Program-made: the position numbers and the translations under genes
DNA from: Karstenula rhodostoma CBS 690.94
Taxonomy: Eukaryota; Ascomycota; Dothideomycetes; Pleosporales; Didymosphaeriaceae
Assembly (NCBI GenBank): GCA_010093485.1
Contig: MU001500.1
Coordinates: 692,198 to 756,197 of the forward strand
Direction of reading: 5' to 3'
Length of the DNA stretch: 64,000 nt
In this document: positions 1-10,960 of the stretch, in pieces
Layout: each line of letters starts with the position of its first letter
How positions within the stretch are numbered: position 1 is the stretch's first letter
Notes under the pieces: model-generated
The model's database searches: none
What the model was told of the DNA's origin: nothing
The model's input: only the letters and a program-made list of their open reading frames with translations

Positions 1-416
1 AACATTACCCACGTGCTCAACTATGACTACCCGAACAACTCGGAGGACTATGTCCATCGTATTGGTCGTACTGGTCGCGCTGGCGCCAAGGGTACTGCCA
101 TCACCTTCTTCACCACTGAGAGTAAGTCATTCAGCCCGATGTCCTAAAACAAAGCTAACATTGTTCCAGACTCCAAGCAAGCTCGTGACCTCGTCGGTAT
201 ACTCACCGAGTCCAAGCAACAGATTGATCCTCGCCTTCACGAGATGGCTCGCTACGGCGGCGGTGGAGGTGGCGGCGGTCGCTGGGGAGGCGGTCGTGGC
301 CGTGGCCGCGGTGGAGGTGGTGGTAAGTAACTCTGACATCTCGAAATTGCCAGATGCTAATAGTCACAGGCTGGACTGGCGGTAACAACGCTCCTGTCCG
401 CAACAACCGCTGGTAA
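1..416 (+). CDS. DBP2: DEAD-box RNA helicase Dbp2, C-terminal end (5' part outside window)
   Basis: Exons 1-121, 170-322 and 370-416, with introns of 48 and 47 bp; splicing restores one frame ending in TAA at 414-416. The first exon encodes the last helicase motifs, including [20 protein letters not shown] (motif [10 protein letters not shown]). The next exon gives an ARDLVGIL segment, then a Gly/Arg-rich RGG-like tail, and the last exon ends in the short tail NNRW. In this family (p68/Dbp2) the RGG tail binds RNA; the enzyme acts in the nucleus in mRNP assembly, rRNA processing and nonsense-mediated decay. Only about the last 107 codons are present. Dbp2 is preferred over other DEAD-box proteins because of the Gly/Arg tail and the NNRW-type end. 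Confidence 0.9.
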
Positions 417-1196
417 AACACCCAGCAACCCTGTTCCTCCGTCGCCGCTGTCGCTTGCTTTACTCTGAAGCTAGCAACAAAACCGATGCAATTTTCTTCA
501 TCACTGGCGTACTGACATAGACATTTCGTTATGGGTTGGCTCTCTTTATGTCATTTGTTTCCTCCATGTATGCTGATACCCAGGAGGAGAAGCAACCAGG
601 CCACTTAGCTTTGGCTCGGCCCTATTAGACTGGCATCTTCAAGTAATACGTGCGAGCTGCGCAGTCATCGGCTCACCTTTTCAAGAGCCGGGCTACCCGT
701 TGGGAAGCTGTGCCACATTGCGATAGGAGCTGAAGGCGTTTTCACAGTAAAAAGTCATGTTTATAATAGCTCACGTAAACGAAACCATTGCATCCTAACT
801 CGTACTTGCTGTTGGCATACGCCGTGATGTTTTGGACTACAGTACACATGTCGTTGGGCGGTGCAACGTTGAATTACCAGATCTAACTAGTGCTCTATAG
901 AGAGGGTGCCAGGTAAACTCGGATACCTTTCCAACACGCGTGCCCAAAAGTGGCAGTTCTGCGCCCACTGTGCCAAGTGACCTTTGGTATTTCTTTGCTG
1001 TTGCCAGTACTATCGCACGTGATGACGAAGCGGAATCGTCGGACGAGACACGAAATGTAATCGTGATAGAGGATATTTGCTGATGTCGTTATCATTTCAT
1101 ACAGATTTTTTTGAACATAAAGCTACATAGATACATGGCATAAGATATCAACCAGCACTCTGCAAACAGCCTGACACCTAGGGTTCAGCCTGTCTT
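417..1196. other. Intergenic, convergent DBP2 / choline oxidase 3' ends
   Basis: Holds the 3' flanks of two converging genes. The only open frame (895-1095, minus) has no recognisable motif. I see nothing else supportable. Confidence 0.5.
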
Positions 1197-2893
1197 CTAC
1201 AACTTCTGCTTCTCCAGACCCTTCCATCCCCACTGCTGGGCAATCAGCTCAGCCGCCCTCTCGCCGATGCCCAGCACCGTCAACATGGGGTTGATGGTGG
1301 GCATCTCGGGGAACACACCGGCGTCGGCGATTCTGACGCCCTCCAGACCCCTGACGCGCAGCTCGTGGTCCACGACCGCGAGGTCGTCCTTGGCGACGTC
1401 GCCCATCTTGGTGGTGCCGGCGGGGTGGTACACGGTGTGGGCAACGCGGCGGCCGTACTCGGAGAGCTGCTCGTCGGTCTGGATGTCCGGGCCGGGAGCG
1501 ACCTCGCGCTTGAGCCAGTCCTTGAAGGGGGCCTGCTGGGCGACCTGGCGGGCGGCTTTGAGGCCTGCGACGATGGTCGCTGCGTCGTAGCCTTCGGGGT
1601 CGGTGAAGTAGCGGAAGTCGAGGGCGGGCTTAACGGCGGGGTCCGCAGAGGTCAGGTAGATGCGGCCGCGGGAGCGGGGGCGCGGGATGTTGGGTGTCAT
1701 GCAGAAGGCGTCGATGGGGGTGTCGTAGCCGAGTCTGATGGGACTGTTAGTTGGACTGGACTGCGGAAAGTAGGTGATGGGGAGGGAGGGAGAGACGCTT
1801 ACCGGGAGGTGTTCAGGCAGAAGGGGATCTGGTAGCAGTGCATCATCACGTCTGCCCAGTCGCTGTCGTCGCCGGCGGCGTTGGGGACCTCGCGGCGGAG
1901 GAAGATGCCGGCGTCGGAATCCATGGTGGTCTGGTTCTGGGGCACGGGCTTGTTGAGCTCCCAGATGATGATGCTCTCGGGGTGGTCGAGGAGGTTCTCG
2001 CCGACACCGGGGATGTCCTTGACGACGGGGATGTTGAGCGAGGAGAGCTGGTCCTTGGGGCCGAGGCCGGAGAGGAGCATGAGGCGGGGCGTGTCGACGG
2101 CACCGGCGCAGAGGATGGTCTCGCAGTTGGGGGAGAGGACGCGCTGCTCGCCGTTCTGGAGCGTCACGTTGATACCCGTGACTTTGCTGCCTTTGACGTT
2201 GATCTTGCTGACCCAGGCGTTGGTCAGGACGGTGAGGTTCTCCCGCGTTTCCTCCTCGCGGAGAATGGGGTGGATGTAGGCGACGGAAGCGCTGCTTCGT
2301 CGGCCGTCGTCGGGGTTGTATGAGACGGAGAAGAATCCGACGCTGGGCTTGAGACCGCCCTTGGTCTTGATCTCGTGGTTGAAATCGTGGACCACAGGGA
2401 TGTCGAGGGCAGTGGAGCACGAGTCGATCCAGTCCAGGCACAGCTGGTTCCGGTGGTTCTCGTGCACAGGCTGGACCGTGTTGCGCAGGTTGTCCAAGAC
2501 GCGGGTGAAGGTCTTGAAGCTCCAGCCTTTACAGCCCTGGGCTTCCCACCTCTTGCAGTCATATTCAAACGGCCTGAAAGAGATCAAGGTGTTGTGGGAA
2601 GAACAGCCGCCCAGAACCTTTGCGCGCGAGTGTCTGATGTGCGAGTTGCCCATGGGCTGCTCGGTGGTGCCATAGTCGTAGTCGAGCTCTCCGCCCAGCA
2701 GATTGAGCCAGTCCTTGAGCAGGAGCACGCGATCGTCCATGAAGTCGCTTGGGCCAGCCTCGATCAACAGGACCTTCTTGTTGGGCAGATACTCGGTGAG
2801 GCGCGAGGCAATGACGCAGCCGGCGGTGCCGCCGCCCACGATAACGAAGTCATACTGGGCATCGGAGGGAATGGTGGTGGTAGTGGGCGCCAT
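1197..2893 (-). CDS. Choline oxidase-like GMC flavoenzyme
   Basis: Exons 2893-1803 and 1734-1197 (intron 68 bp) give 542 aa; ATG at 2893 is used because the open frame further upstream has no ATG. It is a GMC oxidoreductase: FAD-binding GxGxxG at residues 20-25 and the SRAKVLGGCSSHNT block at about 89-102. Compared from memory with Arthrobacter choline oxidase, key residues align nearly one-to-one: His100 (flavin-linked His99), Glu306 (Glu312, which holds the choline ammonium), His352 (His351), Val465/His467 (Val464/His466) and Asn512 (Asn510). Ser101 is replaced by Thr102. The retained valine favours an O2-using oxidase over a dehydrogenase. Predicted reaction: choline to betaine aldehyde to glycine betaine with release of H2O2. 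Its divergent neighbour is a betaine aldehyde dehydrogenase. The C-terminus is QKL, only a weak peroxisomal signal. Confidence 0.87.
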
Positions 2894-3839
2894 GGCTTCA
2901 GACAATGAGAAGGAACAGAGAGCAAGATTGAACTTGTCGTGTGGTTGCGGCGAAAAAGTATCGGGCCGTCGACTTCTAAATAGCTCCGCTAACCTAGGTA
3001 CCAGAGGGCCAACAAAAGTCTTAGCGAGACACTATCCGACGAAACAGCACGGCGGGCTGCGACGACACGATTACTTGGGGCTGTCAAGGGTTGACCGGAA
3101 GCACAGACGGGCAGACACACGGCAGGCCAGGTTACTGAGCCCTTGGAGGTGAAGATAGAGCAGCAAAGCAGGGCGCTACTGCAAAGACTGTAGTTGAGCT
3201 ACCCGGATAAGATATGGTTCGATCAGTGTTGGGTGGGTCCAGGCCGTACTCCACGTGCTGGGAATGTGAGATGCAGCTGGGCCATGTTGGTGGCCATGAA
3301 GCGGCTGGCTGCCTCGCTGGATCGTGGGAGCTGCTGCTCCACTCAACTGTTTCCCCAGGTTCCCAGGCTCGGAGCGCGCTGAGCTGCACAGCGGAGGGCG
3401 GTCAAACTCTGGATGGATGATGTGATGGAGATGCGAGGATCGGGCCGACCCCACCTGGGTTTGCACAAAGGCCGCAAAAAGTGCCAGCCGAGCCTGCGCT
3501 AACCAGATGCGGGCTGGCGCCAGCGGCCGAAGCAAGCCGATCCTACGTATGCCACCGCGCTTGGGGCTTCTCTGTCCAGCGCTGCGATGGTCGACATGGC
3601 CTATTTCGCGACGTGCCGTGTTGCGCGCCGCCGGACTGTTTGTCTTTTCGTGTCGCTAGATTGCTGGTCGTGGTCATTGCAGAGAGAGACGGGCCCCAGC
3701 TAGTCCACCCCGCTAGACGACCTTCTCTGCGTAGAACAGTAGACAACCAAGTGAGCCTCGTTGCTGCACAAATAGTCGGGTCCTCCTTCCTACTGCCCCC
3801 ACGAATCCGCGAATGCCTTTCCTCCAAGACGATACCGCC
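2894..3839. promoter_or_regulatory. Divergent promoter region of the choline oxidase and betaine aldehyde dehydrogenase genes
   Basis: About 0.95 kb between the two divergent start codons. No convincing open frame lies in it, and the enzymes on either side catalyse consecutive steps, so a shared control region is likely. I could not assign a specific regulator site. Confidence 0.55.
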
Positions 3840-5357
3840 ATGTCTCTCCCCTACCCTCCGCGCTTCGCCTACTACGACGGCAAGCTCCAGTCCGCATCCT
3901 CGACCTCCTCCTTCCACACCATCGACCCTGCCACCGCGAAGCCTCTCGCAAACATCCACACTACCTCGCAGTCTGCTATAGACGCCGCAGTCGCCTCGGC
4001 GAAAAACGCTTTCCCAGCATGGTCCGCGACTCCCCACATCGAGCGCGCGCGCATCCTCCAGAGAGCTGCCGCCATCCTCCGCGCGCGGAACGATGAGCTG
4101 GCCAAGGTGGAGACACACGACACGGGCAAGGCATTCTCTGAGACGTCAACCGTAGACGTCGTGACCGGAGGCGACGTGCTCGAATACTTTGCGAACATGG
4201 TCGGCGGTGGCGGGCTCAATGGCGAGACGATACAACTGCGTCCGAATGCATGGGTATACACGACCAAGAACGCCCTGGGTGTGTGTGCTGGCATCGGCGC
4301 ATGGAACTATCCTATCCAGATTGCCTTGTGGAAGTCTGCGCCTTGCCTCGCCGCGGGCAACACCATGGTGTACAAGCCCTCCGAGTTCACTCCGCTGCAT
4401 TCCACCCTTCTCGCAGAGGTATACGCCGAGGCCGGCGTGCCTCCAGGCGTCTTCAACGTCGTCCAGGGCGGAGGCGAAGTGGGCGCATACCTCACCAAGC
4501 ATCCGGAAATCGCAAAGGTCAGCTTCACGGGCCAGGTCTCGACAGGTCAAAAGGTTGCGGGGAGTGCTGCGGGCGGCATGAAGTACGTGACTATGGAGCT
4601 GGGCGGAAAGTCCGCATGCATCATTCTCCCAGACGCCGATATCGACCAAGCAGTTGACGGCGCCATGATGGCCAACTTCTTCTCGACCGGCCAAGTGTGC
4701 ACCAACGGAACACGCGTCTTCGTCCCGCAGTCCATGAAACGCGCTTTTGAGAAGAAGCTCCTCGAAAAAGTGAAGCACATCCGGCCTGGCGATGTATCGG
4801 ATCCAAACACCAACTTCGGCCCCCTAGTCAGTAAACCACATTACGACAAGGTCCTCTCATACATCAAGCACGGCATCGAAGTCGACAAGGCCAAGCTGCT
4901 CTGCGGAGGGCCCGAGAAGCCCACCTGGCTCTCCTCGCACAAGAACAAGGACTACCAAAACGGCTACTGGGTTACCCCCACCATCTTCACCGACTGCACC
5001 GATAACATGCGCATCGTGCAGGAAGAGATCTTCGGCCCCGTCATGTCTCTGCTTCCTTACGCCGACAACGACATCGCGTCGCTCGTCGCACGCGCAAACA
5101 ACACAGACGTTGGCCTCGCCGCAGGTGTTTTCACGAAGAACCTGAATCTTGCGCACCAGGTCATTGGGCAGCTGGAGGCCGGCATTACGTGGATCAACAC
5201 ATGGGGTGAAAGCCCTGCGGAGATGAGCGTGGGAGGGTGGAAGTTGAGCGGAGTGGGCGTGGAGAATGGACGGAAAGGCCTAGAGGCATGGGTGAAGACC
5301 AAGAGCACGCTGGTAGATATGGGTGGCGAGGTGCCGACTGTGTTTGCGAAGTTGTAG
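3840..5357 (+). CDS. Betaine aldehyde dehydrogenase-like ALDH with PTS1-like AKL end
   Basis: Single exon. ATG at 3840 (context ACCGCCATGTC) is preferred to the in-frame ATG at 3813, which would add nine residues; the protein is then 505 aa. Aldehyde dehydrogenase superfamily: the GAWNYP segment precedes the NAD site, with [10 protein letters not shown], general base Glu253 in TMELGGKS, nucleophile Cys287 in [11 protein letters not shown], and EEIFGPV. It would oxidise betaine aldehyde to glycine betaine with NAD+. The assignment to betaine aldehyde rather than another aldehyde rests on the divergent choline oxidase-like gene and on the overall similarity I recognise to BADH proteins. The last three residues are AKL, an accepted PTS1 variant, so peroxisomal import is plausible and would place the pathway beside catalase. 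Confidence 0.85.
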   Translation: MSLPYPPRFAYYDGKLQSASSTSSFHTIDPATAKPLANIHTTSQSAIDAAVASAKNAFPAWSATPHIERARILQRAAAILRARNDELAKVETHDTGKAFSETSTVDVVTGGDVLEYFANMVGGGGLNGETIQLRPNAWVYTTKNALGVCAGIGAWNYPIQIALWKSAPCLAAGNTMVYKPSEFTPLHSTLLAEVYAEAGVPPGVFNVVQGGGEVGAYLTKHPEIAKVSFTGQVSTGQKVAGSAAGGMKYVTMELGGKSACIILPDADIDQAVDGAMMANFFSTGQVCTNGTRVFVPQSMKRAFEKKLLEKVKHIRPGDVSDPNTNFGPLVSKPHYDKVLSYIKHGIEVDKAKLLCGGPEKPTWLSSHKNKDYQNGYWVTPTIFTDCTDNMRIVQEEIFGPVMSLLPYADNDIASLVARANNTDVGLAAGVFTKNLNLAHQVIGQLEAGITWINTWGESPAEMSVGGWKLSGVGVENGRKGLEAWVKTKSTLVDMGGEVPTVFAKL

Positions 5358-6692
5358 GTAGGCATCCTAGTGGGTAAAGATAGTCCGACGCTGTAAATAT
5401 TATGACTTGTATGTATTCAAATGTTGCCGTGTAAGTACAGACACGTGAATAACCGCACTTGGCGACCAAAGTTTGCGTCCGCACAAGCTGCGAAGTACCA
5501 CCACCACAGTCGATGTTGGATCTAGATCGAGCCTTTCTCCCTTACACAGTGTTGCATCGGAATCGTGTCAGTTGTCTGTAGGTAACGAAGGGCTTGAGCA
5601 GTCCGCCAAGTCGAGCTGGCGTTTGTTGCTTCAGGCGCTACCACACGTATGCTCCCCAACAACGCCAGAGAGCAACCAAGCCCGGATCTAGGACAGCAGA
5701 GAAACTCGGTTGTACGCCAAAATGGTTCCGTACAAACGCAAGCCTGCTTCCAGATGCCCACACACGCCACGGAGCGCGGCAGTGCCGCTCCGTTACTTGA
5801 CATCTCGCGTATGACCACGAGGCAAGACAGGCTGTACCCGCTTGCCGTCTGGAAGCCATGATTCTGACAGCATCCGGACCGCTTACAGTGCACTCCTCGT
5901 TCTGTGGTTGTGTTGTCAGTCAGTGTCTGAGCAGCCAGTGAGCAGCCACGCCAATGCCCCAAGCGGTAAGGGCAACCGCACAGTCGGTGCCCTGCCCCCG
6001 ATGGAAACGTCAAAGTCACGGAGGCCAGGCGCCGTACTACCGACTTCCGTCTCCACTCCACCGCACCATTGATCAACACCGGGCTGCACTGAGGAGAGCC
6101 GACGAAGCTTCAACCCCAACACGCGGCGTCTCATCGCGCGTCACCATCAACGTGAGACCATGTATGGCCATGTGTCGCAATGGTCTGTTCAAACAGTTTC
6201 GAAACAGACGAATTGACTCGGGGAATCATTTGCCTATATTCAGTCTTCGGGGTTATGTACAATTGCGAGAATAGTACCCGCTGCCACAGTGGCTATCGAC
6301 TTGATGAGCTGAGCGCTGCTACAACGTTACCACGGCATGCATGCGCTTGATTATCACTACACGCACAGAGAATCGCCGGTTCCCCGTTCCAGCAAGGCGC
6401 AGGTCCGTAATCTTAGGCCGAGCCAGGACTGCTGTACGCTTTCTGCCAGAAATGACTAGGCTGTCCGTGTGCGATTGGTGTGCTTCTCCGTTTCATGTGC
6501 GTCGTGGGCGCACTGCCGTCATCCATTGAACCCACGCCAGAGCTATTCATGGTTCTATACCAAGGTTGGGCCGTTTCCGGCCCCACCCCATGTGAGAACA
6601 GCTGGGCTGGGAGGTTCGATATATGCCCCAACCTCCCTGCTCTTCGTATTGATCCTTTTGCCTAACCGTCATACCAAAAGCACTTTCTGAAC
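5358..6692. other. Intergenic, 1.3 kb, no gene seen
   Basis: Several overlapping ORFs up to 185 codons occur on both strands, but they overlap one another, lack motifs and do not splice to anything recognisable. It contains the 3' flank of the ALDH gene and the promoter of the next gene. Confidence 0.45.
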
Positions 6693-8651
6693 ATGTCTTC
6701 CACAGGTGGTCCAGGACAAGCTGTAGGTGGTTGGGTGCTACTGCCTAAGAGCACATCAGTTGACATCTCAAAGGGTCCACCAAAACATGCGCCATATCCG
6801 CCTCAATACATCGGTCTGGGCGGCAGGCCAGAAAAATTACCAGACATACCGATAACGTCGGCCTTCCTCGTCTTGTATCTCATCTTCGCCGTGATCCATA
6901 TAAAGATCATGAAATACAACAAGCACCGGGGGCACAAATTCATCTTCAATGGAGCATTATTCGGTAGGTTCAGTACTCTGCGAAGAGACGAATCCAATAT
7001 ACTGACTGCACTAGGATTCTGCAAAGTACGACTGATAACGATGTCCATGAGAATAGCTTGGGCGTGCTACCCGACGAATGTCAGCCTTGGAATCGCGGCG
7101 CAAGTCTTTGTCTATGTTGGAACAATAATCCTTTATCTTTGTAACTGGTTCTTCGCCCAACGCGTTATTCGGGCTCAGCATCCGCACATCGGGTGGTCAA
7201 CTCCGTACCGAATTCTGCACCGGGGCGGTATGATCGCACTCATCCTCGCTTTGCTCATGATCATCGTCGCCTCTATCCAGCAATTCTTCACCCTGGACCC
7301 TACTATACTTCGAGTCGACCGGGGATTGCAACTTGCGGCATTCACGTACTTTGGGGCTTTCACTCTCGCACCACTCGTTATGCTGCTTGTATCCTTCCTC
7401 ATACCCCGAAGGGACATAGAGAAGTTTGGTGCTGGTCGTCTGAGGAACGCTATCGCTGTCCTCTTTATCGGAAGTTTCATCTTGGCTCTCGGCCAGTGCT
7501 TTCGTACTATTACCGGGTGGCTCCCAGAGATCCCGGTCCGCAATAACCAAGGTCAGGCCAACGCAGTTCCGTGGTACTTCTCCAAGGCTAGCTTCTACTG
7601 CTTCAACTTCTTGACCGAGTTGCTGGTCGTGGTTTTCTACGCTATCATGCGCGTCGATCTTCGCTTCTACGTTCCTGATGGAGCGAGGAAGCCAGGAGAT
7701 TACAGAGCATGCCGCGAAAGCCAGTTCAATGTGGCTGTGATTGGCAGTGAGAAGAGACTCAAACGCCAATCTGGACCCACCGAAAGCGTTACTACCGTCA
7801 CCTCGAATGAGACCCTCCATGAGTACGATGCTTCCATCTTCGCAGATACACGCACTCTAGCCGACTCGCTCCGCTTCCAGTCATCTGTAATGGAGATCGA
7901 TGACAAAACTGGCCACTGGAAGGTCAAACGCCCGTCGATCTCGAATAGCGGCTCAATCAGAAGCGGCTCGCGACCCTTAAGTAGGTCGCAGTCCTCTCTG
8001 TGGGATCCCACTCGAGCGACGTTAATGAGCGAGCTGGCGCCACCAGTCCCATTGTTACCACAGTCCGCAGACTGGCCTTTGCGCGAATCTCAACTCCACC
8101 CTGGTCAATTTCCGATCAAAGAGCATTCTCACAGTCGATCCAGCAGTTCACCTAACAGATCCTCCCGTCTGCACTTTGCAAATGACCCGATCATGGAGAA
8201 GAGCGATGCCATCGACATGGCCTTCAAAAAACTCGAGGGGACTGCACCACCGAAATACGATTTCCTCCTCCCCTCAGCACCGACGCCAGCATACCATCCT
8301 GGTTATGACATTCCCAAAAAGTATACATACACACCTGCTGCTTTATCCCCGGACAGTCCCCGCAAGAAGGACTACAGGCCTAGCTTTCCTCCCAGCGGGA
8401 ACAGCCTGTCTCCTACCTCACCGACAAGCACTTACACCACCGCCAACTCCGATCTCCCTGCGAAGAATGATTACTCTGCGCCCGCCGCGGGCAGTTTGCC
8501 GCAGAGGCAGATTTCTTCGACTTCCAGCGAGGGCAACAAGACCAGCATCAACACGGAGGCCGCAGAACGTGAGTTTGCGAGGTTCAGCTTCGAGGCGGCG
8601 CCCAGGAAGGGCAGCGCCGAGGACGAAAGAGGCCCGCGTAATCTCCCGTAG
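6693..8651 (+). CDS. Seven-TM fungal membrane protein (DUF3112-like)
   Basis: Single-exon 652-aa protein starting at ATG 6693. The first roughly 325 residues hold six or seven hydrophobic segments, beginning at residue 54 (ITSAFLVLYLIFAVIHI) and including LGIAAQVFVYVGTIILYLC, GMIALILALLMIIVASI, LAPLVMLLVSFLI, AIAVLFIGSFILALG and FLTELLVVVFYAIM. The remaining half is a Ser/Pro-rich, presumably cytosolic tail with many SRS/SPTSP-type sites suited to phosphorylation. I recognise the membrane half as the fungus-specific family usually labelled DUF3112, sometimes auto-named as a GPCR-like protein; its function is unknown. The family number is from memory. No signal peptide. Confidence 0.75.
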   Translation: MSSTGGPGQAVGGWVLLPKSTSVDISKGPPKHAPYPPQYIGLGGRPEKLPDIPITSAFLVLYLIFAVIHIKIMKYNKHRGHKFIFNGALFGRFSTLRRDESNILTALGFCKVRLITMSMRIAWACYPTNVSLGIAAQVFVYVGTIILYLCNWFFAQRVIRAQHPHIGWSTPYRILHRGGMIALILALLMIIVASIQQFFTLDPTILRVDRGLQLAAFTYFGAFTLAPLVMLLVSFLIPRRDIEKFGAGRLRNAIAVLFIGSFILALGQCFRTITGWLPEIPVRNNQGQANAVPWYFSKASFYCFNFLTELLVVVFYAIMRVDLRFYVPDGARKPGDYRACRESQFNVAVIGSEKRLKRQSGPTESVTTVTSNETLHEYDASIFADTRTLADSLRFQSSVMEIDDKTGHWKVKRPSISNSGSIRSGSRPLSRSQSSLWDPTRATLMSELAPPVPLLPQSADWPLRESQLHPGQFPIKEHSHSRSSSSPNRSSRLHFANDPIMEKSDAIDMAFKKLEGTAPPKYDFLLPSAPTPAYHPGYDIPKKYTYTPAALSPDSPRKKDYRPSFPPSGNSLSPTSPTSTYTTANSDLPAKNDYSAPAAGSLPQRQISSTSSEGNKTSINTEAAEREFARFSFEAAPRKGSAEDERGPRNLP

Positions 8652-9868
8652 GACGCAGTGTTTATTTAATCCGAAAGTTTTGTTTCTAATGTAAGCGTTG
8701 GCGTTTGGCGTTTTTCTCATGACATGGACTGCACGCACGCACGTGGGATGCGCATCACCTTGTACATGTACATACATACTGGTAACACACCAAGATGGGA
8801 TAGTAGTTCTATTAGACTCGACTCGACTGGCCTCGACTCTGCGCACGCTTCTTCCGCCTTTGCCTGTGTACGGTTACCCTGCCGATGCGTGACACCGATG
8901 AACGAGGGGATTAGGGTTTCGGGGCAGGACGGCTGAGCTACCTACGTCAAATGCATGCCATCCTGCAGGCAGGCCGTTGCAAACGTCCACGCTCACGCTC
9001 GCGCTCACGCCAGCACTGCTGCCACGGCCCCTCATCTTCGTGCTGTCAACCTGAAATTGGGCGCGGTACGCTAGGCAGGTGGACTGTGAACAGGAGGGGT
9101 AGGGTTTTGGTACGCTACCGTAGAGAGCTGGGCTATTCTCGGGTGGGTGACGGGGTAACGCAATTGCGAGTGGCTGGCGCACGCCGCAATTGAGCGGGCA
9201 TACTGTCTGAAGAAATGCGGTTGCATGCAAGCCGTAGCACAGCCCACGCGCGCAGCCCACGATTGTTGGGAGAGGCGGAGTTTGGCGTGAACGGCTATTG
9301 TGTGTTCCGACTCACTTCGCCGCCTCATGACGGGCAGGGAGATGTGAGCTGAATGCCGCTGAGAGAAGCGCCACCGACCAGCCGTGGATGCATGGGTTCT
9401 CGAGCGCGTCGCCTTTGTTACCACCCGCCATTACGAGCCTTCTCCCATGTGGTCGCGCTGAAAGAGCAGATGCTAAATATAGGCTTACAAGCGAGGGACT
9501 CCCAGCATCCTTCATCACAAAATCGACACGCTATTGCAGGCGAAAGATTTGCACCGCACCAGAGATGATATTATGCAAACTGGCCCAAACCCGCAAAAGG
9601 GACACTTCGCGCGGTGATCCGGATATTTTCGTTTCACTCCTCCATGCGGCTGACATCATCGCGCACGCCACGTGCATGACGCGGTTTCTCATAGGGCCAA
9701 GTTGCCGATCTACAGCCAGGCGTCCGCTCTAGATAGCTGGGCGGTACCCAGCTAATAACTAATCCGAAGCAACTGCGCGCTGAGGGTCGCAAGCAGCTTA
9801 TCACAGCCCATCTCCACCTGTCCTGCGCAGTTTTTGCCCTCTGCTCGACTCCAACGACCACCATCACC
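8652..9868. other. Intergenic, 1.2 kb, no gene seen
   Basis: Contains a short CGCTCACG-like simple repeat near 8990-9010. ORFs here overlap in several frames without motifs. Otherwise nothing supportable. Confidence 0.45.
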
Positions 9869-10960
9869 ATGGGCTTCACCAGGAAGAAGACCGCATACAT
9901 CCACATCACCCCCATCCCGAGCTTTATACCCCGACAGCTTGCGATAGACATCCTACACAGCCATGGAGAGATCATCGAATTAAACCCGCTCGTGTTGAGC
10001 TTCGAACCCGTCAAAGCGCCCCGTGATGCGCCCGCCGACGAGTTCTATGCGACGTGGTACGAAATCACCCAGCGCATCCAGTATATTCCAGGTATCGGCA
10101 AGCTTGGCTCTGGCGTTATCAAGTTCAAGGGGTGCTTCCACGACATGCCATGGGGGTTGCAGACACACACCTATGCGCCTGCGAATGTAGATGTGCGGAA
10201 TAAATGGCAAATATGTGGTACCGAGCCAGGCGAACCGCCAGAGACTCAGGAGCTGGGTATTGGGGCACCGCCGGAGGGCTTGTACCTGCGCGAGGATATC
10301 GAGATCAAATGCAACATGACCATGATCAGTTTCGTGAAGAAGGAGATGAAGGCCGCTTCGAAAATCCTCGTGGACAGGATGCTAAAGAAAGCCGAGCTGT
10401 TGGACTCTGGAGCATTGTCCGCCATGATGCATAACGGAAAGCTGAAGACCATCAATCCTGCAGACCGCTCGAGCGGTGCTCAACACGCTGCATCGCCGCA
10501 CTTGCCAAACCAACAACCATACAAGGTGCCCAACTCCCCTATGCGATCACCCGCTCTTCCTGCGACCCAGATGTACCACCCGCCAAAATACGCACAGGAA
10601 CAGGGCGCAGTGATGGAGCTACCGGGTGATTTCTACCATCCGCAACCATCGCCAAACCATCTGATTCCACAGGACAAGCGTCATTCGACTGCTTCAGAGT
10701 TATCTAGTAACGAGCTGAATGCTCCAGATAGCCGATGGTCCTACCAAACCGCCAGTACGAGGCCAAGCTCTTACAATTCGAGCGGCGGCATGCGCTCGCC
10801 CGGACTCGAGTACAACAAAGACTATTCTGCCGAGCTCCCGACCACGAAAGAGGAACACGAGTACCGATACAATCCCCAAGATTTCGCGCGCATGCAACAA
10901 CAATCAACGCAGCCTCCACAATACAACATCTACGATGCGCGACGGCCCAGCGGCGCCTGA
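9869..10960 (+). CDS. Conserved fungal protein with N-terminal DUF7053-like domain
   Basis: Single exon, 363 aa, ATG at 9869 in a good context (CACCATGGG). The first roughly 195 residues form a compact alpha/beta domain: it starts GFTRKKTAYIHITPIPSFIP, then ELNPLVLSFEPV, EFYATWYEITQRIQY, GVIKFKGCFHDMPWG and a long final helix (VKKEMKAASKILVDRMLKKAE). This pattern matches the fungal family I know as DUF7053, whose order suggests a START/SRPBCC-type ligand-binding fold (inference). The remainder is low-complexity, rich in Pro, Ser, Gln and Tyr, and probably disordered. No membrane segment or signal peptide. Function unknown. Confidence 0.75.
   Translation: MGFTRKKTAYIHITPIPSFIPRQLAIDILHSHGEIIELNPLVLSFEPVKAPRDAPADEFYATWYEITQRIQYIPGIGKLGSGVIKFKGCFHDMPWGLQTHTYAPANVDVRNKWQICGTEPGEPPETQELGIGAPPEGLYLREDIEIKCNMTMISFVKKEMKAASKILVDRMLKKAELLDSGALSAMMHNGKLKTINPADRSSGAQHAASPHLPNQQPYKVPNSPMRSPALPATQMYHPPKYAQEQGAVMELPGDFYHPQPSPNHLIPQDKRHSTASELSSNELNAPDSRWSYQTASTRPSSYNSSGGMRSPGLEYNKDYSAELPTTKEEHEYRYNPQDFARMQQQSTQPPQYNIYDARRPSGA

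Noticed and set aside
1365..2323. Plus-strand ORFs of 107-161 codons
   Set aside because: Antisense to the choline oxidase exon, which has full catalytic motifs; high-GC coding DNA leaves other frames open.
3813..3839. Upstream in-frame ATG of the aldehyde dehydrogenase
   Set aside because: Poorer start context than ATG 3840 and adds only nine non-conserved residues; kept as an alternative, not as the call.
5522..6079. 185-codon minus-strand ORF
   Set aside because: Cys/Arg-rich, no domain, overlaps other ORFs on both strands, no start context or splice partner.
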